DNA from: Clostridium frigidicarnis
Lineage (GTDB): Bacteria; Bacillota; Clostridia; Clostridiales; Clostridiaceae
Direction: 5' to 3'
NCBI RefSeq assembly: GCF_900111985.1
Contig: NZ_FOKI01000010.1
Span: 1 to 64,000, forward strand
DNA: 64,000 bases
Under the pieces are notes generated by a model, which saw nothing but the letters and a program-made list of their open reading frames with translations, did no database searches and had not been told where the DNA came from. Of the stretch, positions 25,731 to 33,824 are shown piece after piece (within the stretch, counting starts at the first letter, position 1; every line of letters starts with the position of its first letter). The position numbers and the translations under genes are program-made.

Positions 25731-26348
25731 TTATTCAATATCATTTTCTTTAATATAATCAATAAAACTTTTTATTATTCTTGCTGTAAATCCCCAAATA
25801 TTACTTTCTTTATAACTATAAAAATATTGATTTAATGTTCCAGCTGAGAATTTATAATCCTTTCCACCCTCTATGAGATGAAATGGAAACTCATCATAAT
25901 TTAGAGGTCCTATATTCATGGTATAAACTTGTGGTTCATTATTAAGAAAATATTTTAAAGGTATTTTCATTAATGAATGTACTTCATCTTTATTAAAATT
26001 ATTTGGATAGGAATTCACATATGAAACAAATACATGCATTATGCTTCCATATGGCGTTACTAAATAATCCATTTCTCCAACATATTCAATATCTTTTCTC
26101 TCTATATTTAGTTCTTCACAACTTTCTCTAATGGCCCCCTCTAGGGGTGTCTCGTTATTTTCTATCTTACCACCTGGTAAACATATGTCTCCTGGTTGCT
26201 TTCTAAGCGTCAATGCTCTCTTTTCAAGTATTATATATTCTTCTTTATTTTCTCTACAAATTAAAATCATAACTGCAAATTCTTTATAATCACCCAAAAT
26301 TTTTCCTTTTCTTTTTTTGAAAACTTCATTTATACTTTTAACTTTCAT
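25731..26348 (-). CDS. Nudix hydrolase, CoA-pyrophosphatase type
   Basis: 205 residues from the ATG at 26348, 6 bases after AGAGGTGA; a GTG three codons earlier overlaps this site. The Nudix box is intact: GGKIENNETPLEGAIRESCEEL, to be read as G-x5-E-x7-REx2EE. The preceding LTLRKQPGDICLPGG matches the CoA pyrophosphatase (NudL/YeaB) signature, so coenzyme A or its derivatives are the likely substrates. It is a single gene, divergent from the carboxypeptidase. Confidence 0.88.
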   Translation of the reverse strand: MKVKSINEVFKKRKGKILGDYKEFAVMILICRENKEEYIILEKRALTLRKQPGDICLPGGKIENNETPLEGAIRESCEELNIERKDIEYVGEMDYLVTPYGSIMHVFVSYVNSYPNNFNKDEVHSLMKIPLKYFLNNEPQVYTMNIGPLNYDEFPFHLIEGGKDYKFSAGTLNQYFYSYKESNIWGFTARIIKSFIDYIKENDIE

Positions 26349-26475
26349 TTTTATCACCTCTACTCTTAAGATTATACATTTAGTTGCTTTAACTTCTTGT
26401 TATAATAATATAATAATGGTATATTTATTATATTATATACTTTATTGTAATTTAAAATGAACGGAGAGAAGAATC

Positions 26476-27741
26476 TTGAGTATGAAGAAAATTTTATCAG
26501 CAATCGCACTATCTTTATCTATTACTATAGCATCGCCTTTTATCCAACCTGTTAAGGCTGAGACTAAGGCGCCAAATATAGTTGGAAAATCTGCCCTTGT
26601 AATGGATATTGACACAGGAGAAATTATTTATTCTAAAAATGCAGACGACAAGATGTATCCAGCAAGTATTACAAAACTTTTAACAGGTGTTGTCCTTGCT
26701 GACAATGCACAAAAATCAGATGAAATAAAGTTTACATCTGATGCTAAAAAGCAACCTGAATATTCTTTAGATATAAACATAGCTAAAGGAAAGATTCAAG
26801 TTGGAGATTCTATGACCGCATCTGATGCTATGAAAACACTTCTATTATATTCTGCTAATGATTGGGCTTATGCTATAGCAGATACAATAGGTGGTAATTC
26901 TCAAAACTTTGCTAAAATGATGAATGATGAAGCAAAAAAAATAGGAATGACTAATTCTAATTTTGTAACTCCTAATGGATTACATGACGACAATCATTAT
27001 ACAACAGCTTATGACCTATCCCTTCTTAGTAAAGCTGCTTATGATAATCCATGGGTTAGAGAAACTATGTCTCTAGCAAAGGATAGAGTTCAAACTAAGA
27101 ACAATATAATAGCTTTAATTGATAATAGAAATAAAAATTTAGGCATTGATGGTTGTATTGGTGGAAAAACAGGATACACTGAAAAAGCCGGAAGATCTCT
27201 CGTTGGTATTTATGAAAGAAATGGAAGGCATTTGGCTGGTGTTGTTTTAAAGTCTGAATATGATCAACAAGATACCCAAGTATTTAAAGATATGAAAGCT
27301 ATAATAGATTATGCTTACTCTGCTGACAAGGTAGTAACTTACTCAAAAGACACTGTAGTTGCTAAAATACCTGTTAAGTATAAATCTTTTAGATTTTTTG
27401 GAGAAGAAAAGACTTTAGAGGTTCCTGTATTAGTTAAGGAAGACATAACTCAATATGAAAATGATATAAATAAAAATGATACTAAAATAGATGTTAAAGA
27501 GGGAACATTAAACCCTTGGAAACTTAAATTTGGCTCTAATATAGCTACTTTAACTGTAAAAGAAAGAAATTCTGAAAAGACTTATGATGCTTATTGCAAT
27601 CAATCTTTCTCAGAATTAACAAAAGCAAATATAATAGGATATATTTCCATTATATTAGGTGCTGTTGTTGCTATATTAATAGTAGCTACTATTGTATTGC
27701 TTATTAAAAAGAATCTAAGAAGAAGAAAAAGATATTATTAA
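26476..27741 (+). CDS. dacA: D-alanyl-D-alanine carboxypeptidase (PBP5/DacA-like)
   Basis: 421 residues. The TTG start is 7 bases after GGAGAG; an ATG two codons later is 13 bases away. A signal peptide (KKILSAIALSLSITIASP) precedes the S11 peptidase domain with active-site motifs SITK, SAN (YSANDWAY) and KTG (GGKTGYTEKAGRS). After a PBP5 C-terminal beta domain there is a transmembrane anchor and the tail KKNLRRRKRYY. It removes the terminal D-Ala from peptidoglycan stem peptides on the outer face. A terminator follows directly. Confidence 0.94.
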   Translation: MSMKKILSAIALSLSITIASPFIQPVKAETKAPNIVGKSALVMDIDTGEIIYSKNADDKMYPASITKLLTGVVLADNAQKSDEIKFTSDAKKQPEYSLDINIAKGKIQVGDSMTASDAMKTLLLYSANDWAYAIADTIGGNSQNFAKMMNDEAKKIGMTNSNFVTPNGLHDDNHYTTAYDLSLLSKAAYDNPWVRETMSLAKDRVQTKNNIIALIDNRNKNLGIDGCIGGKTGYTEKAGRSLVGIYERNGRHLAGVVLKSEYDQQDTQVFKDMKAIIDYAYSADKVVTYSKDTVVAKIPVKYKSFRFFGEEKTLEVPVLVKEDITQYENDINKNDTKIDVKEGTLNPWKLKFGSNIATLTVKERNSEKTYDAYCNQSFSELTKANIIGYISIILGAVVAILIVATIVLLIKKNLRRRKRYY

Positions 27742-27743
27742 AA

Positions 27744-27777
27744 TAATAAGTCTGTGTTAATGTTACACAGACTTATT
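27744..27777. terminator. Terminator between carboxypeptidase and flavin-reductase genes
   Basis: Stem AATAAGTCTGTGT / ACACAGACTTATT with a 7-base loop. On the plus strand it is followed by TGCTTTTTTATTTTT. It overlaps the stop codon of the converging gene. Confidence 0.85.
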
Positions 27778-28422
27778 TGCTTTTTTATTTTTATATTTTA
27801 CTTTAGTCTTTTTATTCTTTTTGTTAATTTTATTTTTTTCATCCTCTTTGGTGCTAGTTTTTTTTCTAACAGAATATCCAAAAGACCCTATAGCCTTCTT
27901 TACTAATGGATAATATTCTCCATGAGAATATGATATTAAATTTCCTTTTTCAAAGTGTATTTTACCTTTTTCATCTATTATAGCCTCATCTATTGTTGAT
28001 CCTACCACATCTGCCAATATTAAATCATGAGTTCCTAATGGAATAATATCTCTAACCTTACATTGTATATTTACAGGACACTCCTTTATAGAGGGAACCC
28101 CTATAATATCATTATACTCTAAATTAAAATTCATCTCTGATATCTTATCAACAGTTCTACCACTTCTAACTCCACAATAATCTACGGCCTTTGTCATAGA
28201 TGCTGTAGGAAGATTTACAACAAACTCTCCACTTTCTTTTATGTATTCATATGATAATCTTTCTGGTCTTACAGATATACTCAACATAGGCGGCTTAGTA
28301 CAAATTGTCCCTGCCCAAGCAACTGTAAATACATTTACTTTCTCATCTTTATTTTTGCTTGTTATAAGCACTACTGGAACTGGATTCAAAACAACGCTAC
28401 CTTTAAAATTTCTTTTACTCAT
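27763..28422 (-). CDS. Flavin reductase-like (FMN-binding split barrel) protein
   Basis: 219 residues from the ATG at 28422, with AGAGGAGT upstream. A longer open frame to 28584 exists, but its extra part runs through a dispersed spacer repeat and is not a credible N terminus. The protein matches the flavin reductase-like family (PF01613): NPVPVVLITSKNKDEKVN, TVAWAGTICTKPPMLSISVRPER and GEFVVNLPTA. Members bind FMN and reduce flavins or serve as flavoredoxins in anaerobes. The lysine-rich tail of about 30 residues is unusual but low in complexity. It may share a transcript with nothing else. Confidence 0.88.
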   Translation of the reverse strand: MSKRNFKGSVVLNPVPVVLITSKNKDEKVNVFTVAWAGTICTKPPMLSISVRPERLSYEYIKESGEFVVNLPTASMTKAVDYCGVRSGRTVDKISEMNFNLEYNDIIGVPSIKECPVNIQCKVRDIIPLGTHDLILADVVGSTIDEAIIDEKGKIHFEKGNLISYSHGEYYPLVKKAIGSFGYSVRKKTSTKEDEKNKINKKNKKTKVKYKNKKANKSV

Positions 28423-28439
28423 CCTTATACTCCTCTCAT

Positions 28440-28636
28440 GTTTTAATTGACAATTGAAGATTGACGATTGACAATTATGGTTGAAAATTGAGAGTGTAAA
28501 GTTGAAAGTTATTGCTAAAAACCACAGGTTTTCAAAAAATTTCATCCTTAACTTGTCACTTGTCACTTGTCTCTTGTCACTCAATCAAGCTCTCACTTTC
28601 AACCTTCAATTGAAAACACAATTCTCACTAAAAACT
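28440..28636. repeat. Dispersed spacer repeat, copy e
   Basis: Contains GACAATTGAAGATTGACGATTGACAATT, AAACCACAGGTTTTC and tandem CTTGTCACTTGTCACTTGTCTCTTGTCACT (each listed piecewise in the other copies). It lies between the HAD gene and the flavin-reductase gene and creates the false N-terminal extension of the latter. Confidence 0.55.
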
Positions 28637-28642
28637 TATTTC

Positions 28643-29272
28643 TTAAACTATATGTAATAAATCCTCTATATTATCTATATAATAATCTGCCTTACACTCT
28701 TTTAAGAGTTCAATTGGAATAGCTGTGTAATTTACCCCACAAGTTTTTGCACCTGCACTTTTTCCAGACATTAAATCAAAATTACTATCTCCAACCATTA
28801 AAGCTTCTTTAGGTTCAACTTCAAGGACTTCACATGCCTTTAATACTGGACCAGGCTTAGGCTTATGATCACTTGTATCCTCTGGTGTTATTATTGCATC
28901 AAAATATTCTAAGATATTATTTATCTTCATTCCTCTTTCCGCTAGAGCTCTTCTTTTTGATGTAACAATAGCTAATTTGAATCCATTGCTTTTTAATTTT
29001 TCTAAAGTTTCTGTAACTCCATTAAACTCATTACACATGGTATCATGTATTTCTTCATTATAATCTCTATAAGTTACTATCATTTTTTCACATAACTCTT
29101 CGCCTAAATTTATAAATGAATCTCTTAATGGTTGTCCAAAAAACTTACTAACTTCTTCATCTGTTTTGTCTTCATTTAGCTCTTTTTTAAATGCATATTT
29201 AAAACTTTCTGCTATTAACCTATTTGTATCTATTAGTGTCCCATCCAAATCAAATAAAACTGCCTTTATCAT
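28643..29272 (-). CDS. HAD-superfamily phosphatase (PpaX/Gph-like)
   Basis: 209 residues. HAD motif I is LFDLDGTLIDT, motif II is IVTSKRR, and the lysine and motif III/IV region is HKPKPGP...MVGDSNFDLMSGK. The alpha-helical cap of subclass I lies between motifs I and II. The best candidates are pyrophosphatase PpaX or phosphoglycolate phosphatase; sequence alone does not separate them. The ATG follows AAGGGGAAC. Confidence 0.85.
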   Translation of the reverse strand: MIKAVLFDLDGTLIDTNRLIAESFKYAFKKELNEDKTDEEVSKFFGQPLRDSFINLGEELCEKMIVTYRDYNEEIHDTMCNEFNGVTETLEKLKSNGFKLAIVTSKRRALAERGMKINNILEYFDAIITPEDTSDHKPKPGPVLKACEVLEVEPKEALMVGDSNFDLMSGKSAGAKTCGVNYTAIPIELLKECKADYYIDNIEDLLHIV

Positions 29273-29461
29273 GAGTGTTCCCCTTCCCTATATAAACAAA
29301 TTAATCTTTTTATATTTTATCTATATTATATCATAATATCCTTAATTCCTAAGCACACTTATTTTTATCCTTAGTTGTTTAACTAAGATTTTCTGTCTAA
29401 ACTATAATTTAAAATTCCATTTTAAAGCTTAAAATACATGAAATTGAGTTAAAAACACCTT

Positions 29462-29529
29462 AAGGCATCTTCAAAAAATAATGGACCAACATTCTTTGAA
29501 TCTATGGCCTATTATTTTTTTAGATGCCT
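29462..29529. repeat. MITE-like hairpin element, short divergent copy G
   Basis: Inverted ends AAGGCATCTTCAAAAAATAATGG and CTATTATTTTTTTAGATGCCT around ACCAACATTCTTTGAATC. It lies in the 341-base gap after the deacetylase-family gene; nothing else is recognisable there. Confidence 0.6.
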
Positions 29530-29614
29530 AATTTAATGTCTTTTAATTGTTCTCATTATATTTTTTAATAAGATAATAATTTACTTTATTTAGAATTTAT
29601 TTTAGACCTCTATA

Positions 29615-30409
29615 TTATTCTGATTTTAATTGTGATAAAAATACGAACTCTATTCCTTTATTTTCCAATTTATGCATTTTGTTTTTTATTCCATTTACTG
29701 TTATTTTACCCCCTTGACCACCCACATGTCCTATAACAATAGCATATCCTTTTTCTTTTGCTATATCAGCTGCTTTTTCTAGCTCATTTTCAACATTTTG
29801 TTGACTGTGAACGTGATCTAAAAATACATCTCTTCCATAGTACGGAACTCCTAACTCTTTACACAGCGCTTCTCCCTTTGAATTCATAGTAGTCTTAGAA
29901 TCTAAGAAAAACATTTCTTTTTCTTTTAATACTTTAAAAACTGGCATTAGTATTTTATCATCTCTCATTACTTTAGACCCCATATGATTATTCATTCCTT
30001 TAGCCTCTGGTATTTCTTCTATAGCCTCTCTTACTCTTTTATCCACTTCTTCATTGCTTAATCCCGTCATTAGTGGCTTTTTACCTAACCAACTAGCTTT
30101 TCCTTTGTCTGGCTCCATAGGCATATGAATTATCACTTCCTTACCTTTAGCTGCAGCTAATTTCGCCTCATACGATGAATGTTCTGTAAATGGAATAATA
30201 GCTGCTGTAATAGGTATTTTAAGATCTAGCATATCATTTGTTCCTTCACCTTCATATCCAAAATCATCTATAACTATAGCAATCTTTCCACTTTCTTTAT
30301 TCCCCTCTTCTCCATATGCATATTGCTCATAAAAACAACTTATTGTAAAAAAGCTTATACATATACAAACTAAAATTTTTGTTACTATATTTAATGTTTT
30401 ATTTTCCAT
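29615..30409 (-). CDS. Divergent polysaccharide deacetylase (YibQ/DUF610-like), secreted
   Basis: 264 residues. An N-terminal hydrophobic stretch (ILVCICISFFTISC) acts as signal peptide and, with its cysteine, may be a lipobox-like site. The core matches PF04748: IAIVIDDFGYEG, AIIPFTEHS, EVIIHMPMEP, MNNHMGSKVMRD and the final VIGHVGG. These conserve the metal-binding Asp/His pattern. The substrate is unknown; a cell-wall or surface glycan is probable. It is a single gene. Confidence 0.88.
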   Translation of the reverse strand: MENKTLNIVTKILVCICISFFTISCFYEQYAYGEEGNKESGKIAIVIDDFGYEGEGTNDMLDLKIPITAAIIPFTEHSSYEAKLAAAKGKEVIIHMPMEPDKGKASWLGKKPLMTGLSNEEVDKRVREAIEEIPEAKGMNNHMGSKVMRDDKILMPVFKVLKEKEMFFLDSKTTMNSKGEALCKELGVPYYGRDVFLDHVHSQQNVENELEKAADIAKEKGYAIVIGHVGGQGGKITVNGIKNKMHKLENKGIEFVFLSQLKSE

Positions 30410-30575
30410 TTAAATTACTCCCTTCTTTATATACCATTTTTATTATCTCCTAATATTACTTCATTATGTATTCATGTAAAAAAAGTGGCTACGTCATTTT
30501 CAAGTGACAAGTTTACAAGGATAAGTTCAGGTTGAAAACCACAGATTTTAAATTTTATAATTTCCTGGTAAAATA

Positions 30576-30630
30576 ATAAAAGAGATATTTTTATACCTTT
30601 AATCTTTAGGTAAAAAAATATCTCTTTTAT
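30576..30630 (-). terminator. Terminator downstream of cutC
   Basis: A long stem ATAAAAGAGATATTTTT / AAAAAATATCTCTTTTAT with inner pairing of TACC/GGTA. It is about 80 bases past the cutC stop codon, with a short repeat element between them. A spacer repeat lies to its left (30480-30570). Confidence 0.75.
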
Positions 30631-30635
30631 AACTT

Positions 30636-30693
30636 AAGGCACATTCACAAAATATACATGGCATCTTGGACTTGTTATTTTCTTTAATGTGCC
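30636..30693. repeat. MITE-like hairpin element, short copy H
   Basis: AGGCACATTCACAAAATATACATGG joined to CATCTTGGACTTGTTATTTTCTTTAATGTGCC: the left end and the complete right arm of the full copies with the centre deleted. Confidence 0.7.
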
Positions 30694-30706
30694 TAATATA
30701 TATTTA

Positions 30707-31330
30707 TTAATTCTTTAAGTTCCCTCTTATTTTTGTTCCATGTACTTCAACAGCGCCTGTAAATAAAGAAAATTCTTTATAATTATCTTTATTTAATCCG
30801 CCCCCTGGAAGTATTAGTATCCTATTATTAGCTTTTGCAATAAGCTCTTTGATTTTTTCTTTTCCATCTAAAGCATTAGTACTACAACCTTTGGTTAATA
30901 TTCTATTAAACCCTAAATCTATAATGTCCTCTAATGCGGTAAATTTATCTTCTATTTCATCAAATGCCATATGAAAAGTAAGCTTTAATGGTTTAGATTC
31001 CTCAACAAGTTCTTTTAGTATTTCTTTATTTAATGTGTTATCTTCATTTAAAACTCCTAATACAACTCCATAAACGCCTAAATCTTTGCATATTTTTATA
31101 TCTTTTTTCATTATTTCTATTTCATCTTTGCTATAAATAAAATTTCCACCTCTAGGTCTAATTATAACCATTATAGGGATATTAATTTTTTGCTTAGACA
31201 TAAATATTGTTCCATATCCAGGTGTTGTTCCACCTTGGTCTAAATTATCGCATAATTCTATCCTATTAGCCCCTAATTCTTCAGCCTTTTTCCCCTCTTT
31301 ATAATTTCCAACACATGCTTCAAAAATCAT
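30707..31330 (-). CDS. cutC: CutC-family TIM-barrel protein
   Basis: 207 residues. It begins FEACVGNYKEGKKAEELGANRIELCDNL and has RPRGGNFIYS, the HMAFDEI segment and ILPGGGLNKDN, all typical of CutC. The family was linked to copper tolerance in E. coli, but its biochemical role is unsettled. It is not near the copper operon in this window. A ribosome site AGGAGG precedes the ATG. Confidence 0.9.
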   Translation of the reverse strand: MIFEACVGNYKEGKKAEELGANRIELCDNLDQGGTTPGYGTIFMSKQKINIPIMVIIRPRGGNFIYSKDEIEIMKKDIKICKDLGVYGVVLGVLNEDNTLNKEILKELVEESKPLKLTFHMAFDEIEDKFTALEDIIDLGFNRILTKGCSTNALDGKEKIKELIAKANNRILILPGGGLNKDNYKEFSLFTGAVEVHGTKIRGNLKN

Positions 31331-31418
31331 AATTTCTCCTCCTATAATAAAGTGGCTATGCCATTCTTTAAGTCACAAGTTGAGGTTGTTTTTTTAATAC
31401 ATTCTATTAGTCTAGCTC

Positions 31419-32627
31419 TTATAAATCTATGTTTTTTTCTATTACCTTACTTAACCCTGACCATGTTAGTTCCTGTGTATCAATTTCATTATAATCCTTA
31501 CTATTTTTCACCTTACTAATTGTTTTTATTATACTCTTCTTTAGCCTATCTTCATATTCCTCAATACCACTCTCACATGGTTCATCTAAACTTTTCATTT
31601 TAGGAAGCTCTACATACTCTATCCTTCCTGAGTTATTTATATTATCTCCAAACCAATTTTTAACTCCATTAAGTTCAGATGATATTACGTACATTCCAGA
31701 TGATAACGCTTCAACTAAAACTAGTGGCAACCCTTCATAAAATGATGGTAAAACAAAGATATGACTTTTATTATATACATGACTTAATTGATGTTGTGTT
31801 AATCTACCTAAAAAATTAATAGTTAACTGACTCTTTTCTGCTAATTTAATAATATGCTTTTTCTCCTCATTACATCCATCGCCAATTATATTAAGACAGA
31901 CTTCATTTTTATTAAGTTCTAATGAACTATAAGCATTAATTAAACATCTAACACCTTTTGAGTAACATAACTTTCCTGTATAAACTATATTTATTTTTTT
32001 ACTCTTTTTTAAGTTTTTATTGTAAAATATACTATCATCATATCCAATGCCTGAAACTATTATCTTTTCCTTATCAATATTAAAGTTTTTAATTAAATCC
32101 TCTTTTTGATCATTATGTAATACGAATACTCCGCTTAATTTTTTTAGATTATTCATTATAAATTTCTTCTCTAAATTATGACTTTTTAATTGCCTTAAAT
32201 CAGTGCCATGACATATACCGTATACTTTAATTTTTTTAGCAATATCCACTGTCAATGCAGTAACTAAGTATAAATGATTACACAATATTACATCTGGTTT
32301 GAATTCATTTATAGCCTGTACTATAGTATTTTCAAATTCGCATTTAAACTTATACAGCATATCCTTATCTAAATCTCTATATCTAGTGCTATTGTATGGC
32401 ATAACATCACTCATACCAACAATATTAAATGGCAATTTTTTTGTATTAAATATAACAGGATATGATTTTACTTCATCAATTCCTAGTTCTGATTCATTTA
32501 AATTTTCTACACCACATAAAATACTTTGTTTATGTCCTCTTTTTTTAAATTCCTTAATCAAATTTCTTATGTAAAGCCCACTTCCTGTATCACTAGGTTT
32601 TTGTGATATAATATGTAATATTTTCAT
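31419..32627 (-). CDS. Glycosyltransferase, GT4-type
   Basis: 402 residues from the ATG at 32627, 6 bases after GGGAGG; an ATG two codons earlier abuts that site. GT-B fold with an N-terminal DTGSGLYIRNLIKEFKKRGH loop and a C-terminal group 1 domain: VYTGKLCYSKGVRCLINA, NIIGDGCNEE, and SFYEGLPLVLVEALSSG with the E-x7-E donor-site motif. It would add a sugar from a nucleotide donor to an unknown acceptor. It is a single gene, not in a visible glycan cluster. Confidence 0.88.
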   Translation of the reverse strand: MKILHIISQKPSDTGSGLYIRNLIKEFKKRGHKQSILCGVENLNESELGIDEVKSYPVIFNTKKLPFNIVGMSDVMPYNSTRYRDLDKDMLYKFKCEFENTIVQAINEFKPDVILCNHLYLVTALTVDIAKKIKVYGICHGTDLRQLKSHNLEKKFIMNNLKKLSGVFVLHNDQKEDLIKNFNIDKEKIIVSGIGYDDSIFYNKNLKKSKKINIVYTGKLCYSKGVRCLINAYSSLELNKNEVCLNIIGDGCNEEKKHIIKLAEKSQLTINFLGRLTQHQLSHVYNKSHIFVLPSFYEGLPLVLVEALSSGMYVISSELNGVKNWFGDNINNSGRIEYVELPKMKSLDEPCESGIEEYEDRLKKSIIKTISKVKNSKDYNEIDTQELTWSGLSKVIEKNIDL

Positions 32628-32924
32628 TAACATCCTCCCAATAATTATCTATATAACCTATTACCTCATTAAAACTTCTCTAAAAGCTAATAAACCCCTA
32701 TAAAGCTTATAAAAAATTACTATAATCCTGAGAATCACATATCTATTATTATAGTCTATAAACAATTCATTTTCTATAGATTATATCAATAGTTAAATTA
32801 TTGCTTAATTTTCTAAATATTTCAACTTTTCACTTTAACAAAAGTGAACTTCATTGTATAATGTATTATAAATTAGTAAAATGTCATTTGTATTTTCAAC
32901 TTAAATTATTGGGGGTATATTGTT

Positions 32925-33767
32925 ATGAAATCTATAGTGATAGAAATTTTAGCTATCTTAATAGGATTTGTGGGTTTATCAATTATAAATCCTTTTTTAG
33001 CTAAATTTGCTTTATTGGGATATTTTCTTTATAAATTAATAACTAGACGATATCTTTTTTACACTTTAAAAGGAAGAAAGCTTTATGATAATGGAAATAA
33101 AGAAGATGCATTACAATATTTTGAAAAAGCATCAAACTCAAAATTCTGTAAGCCTAGAGTTTATGTAAGTTATGCCTATCTTTTACTTATTGAAGGTAAG
33201 CTAGATGATTGCGAGAAAATGTTAAATATGGCTTCAAAATTCACATTAGCTTCTAAAGATAATCTAAATGCTAGAATAACTCTAGCTTTACTTAATTGGA
33301 AAAAAAATAATTTAGATGAATCTATAAATATATTAGAAGAACTTTATAAAGAGAATAAAAGTATTACTTTATATGAAGGCCTTGGTTACTTGTTAATTCT
33401 TTCTGGCGATTATGAAAAAGCTCTTAAATTTAACCTTGAAGCACTAGAGTATGATTCATCTAGTTCAATAATTAATGATAATGTTGCTGAAAGTTATTAC
33501 TTCTTAGGAGATCTTGAAAAAGCTAAAAAAATTTATTATGAGCTAACTCAAAGTCCTTTATCTTTTAGTGAACCTTATTATTATTATGGTTTAATTCATA
33601 AAGAAGAAGGTGACTTGGAAAGTGCTGAAAGATTGTTTAAAAGAGCATTAAAATGCCCTGATTCACTTTTAACTGGATTGTCTAAAGAAACAATCAAAGA
33701 TGAGCTAACAAATCTTCAATTAGAAAAAAATGAGTTAAATTGTGATGATCAATTAACTGTGCCTTAG
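32925..33767 (+). CDS. Tetratricopeptide-repeat protein with N-terminal membrane segment
   Basis: 280 residues with a GGGGG ribosome site. Residues 5-35 are hydrophobic (EILAILIGFVGLSIINPFLAKFA, spanning one or two segments). From about residue 50 to 265 there are five to six TPR-like helical pairs, for example KLYDNGNKEDALQYFEKA and SGDYEKALKFNLEALEYD. TPR proteins act as scaffolds for protein complexes; no partner is apparent. It converges with the VIT-VWA gene across a terminator. Confidence 0.8.
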   Translation: MKSIVIEILAILIGFVGLSIINPFLAKFALLGYFLYKLITRRYLFYTLKGRKLYDNGNKEDALQYFEKASNSKFCKPRVYVSYAYLLLIEGKLDDCEKMLNMASKFTLASKDNLNARITLALLNWKKNNLDESINILEELYKENKSITLYEGLGYLLILSGDYEKALKFNLEALEYDSSSSIINDNVAESYYFLGDLEKAKKIYYELTQSPLSFSEPYYYYGLIHKEEGDLESAERLFKRALKCPDSLLTGLSKETIKDELTNLQLEKNELNCDDQLTVP

Positions 33768-33783
33768 TTTTAAATTTATTCAC

Positions 33784-33824
33784 AAAAATATCCTCTTGAA
33801 TATAAATTCAAGAGGATATTTTTT
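33784..33824. terminator. Bidirectional terminator between TPR and VIT-VWA genes
   Basis: Stem AAAAATATCCTCTTGAAT / ATTCAAGAGGATATTTTTT with a 4-base loop, between converging genes. Confidence 0.88.

Noticed and set aside
28423..28584. N-terminal extension of 54 residues on the flavin reductase-like protein
   Set aside because: It translates a dispersed spacer repeat, has no ribosome site at its start, and the family-like sequence begins at the ATG at 28422 with a good site.
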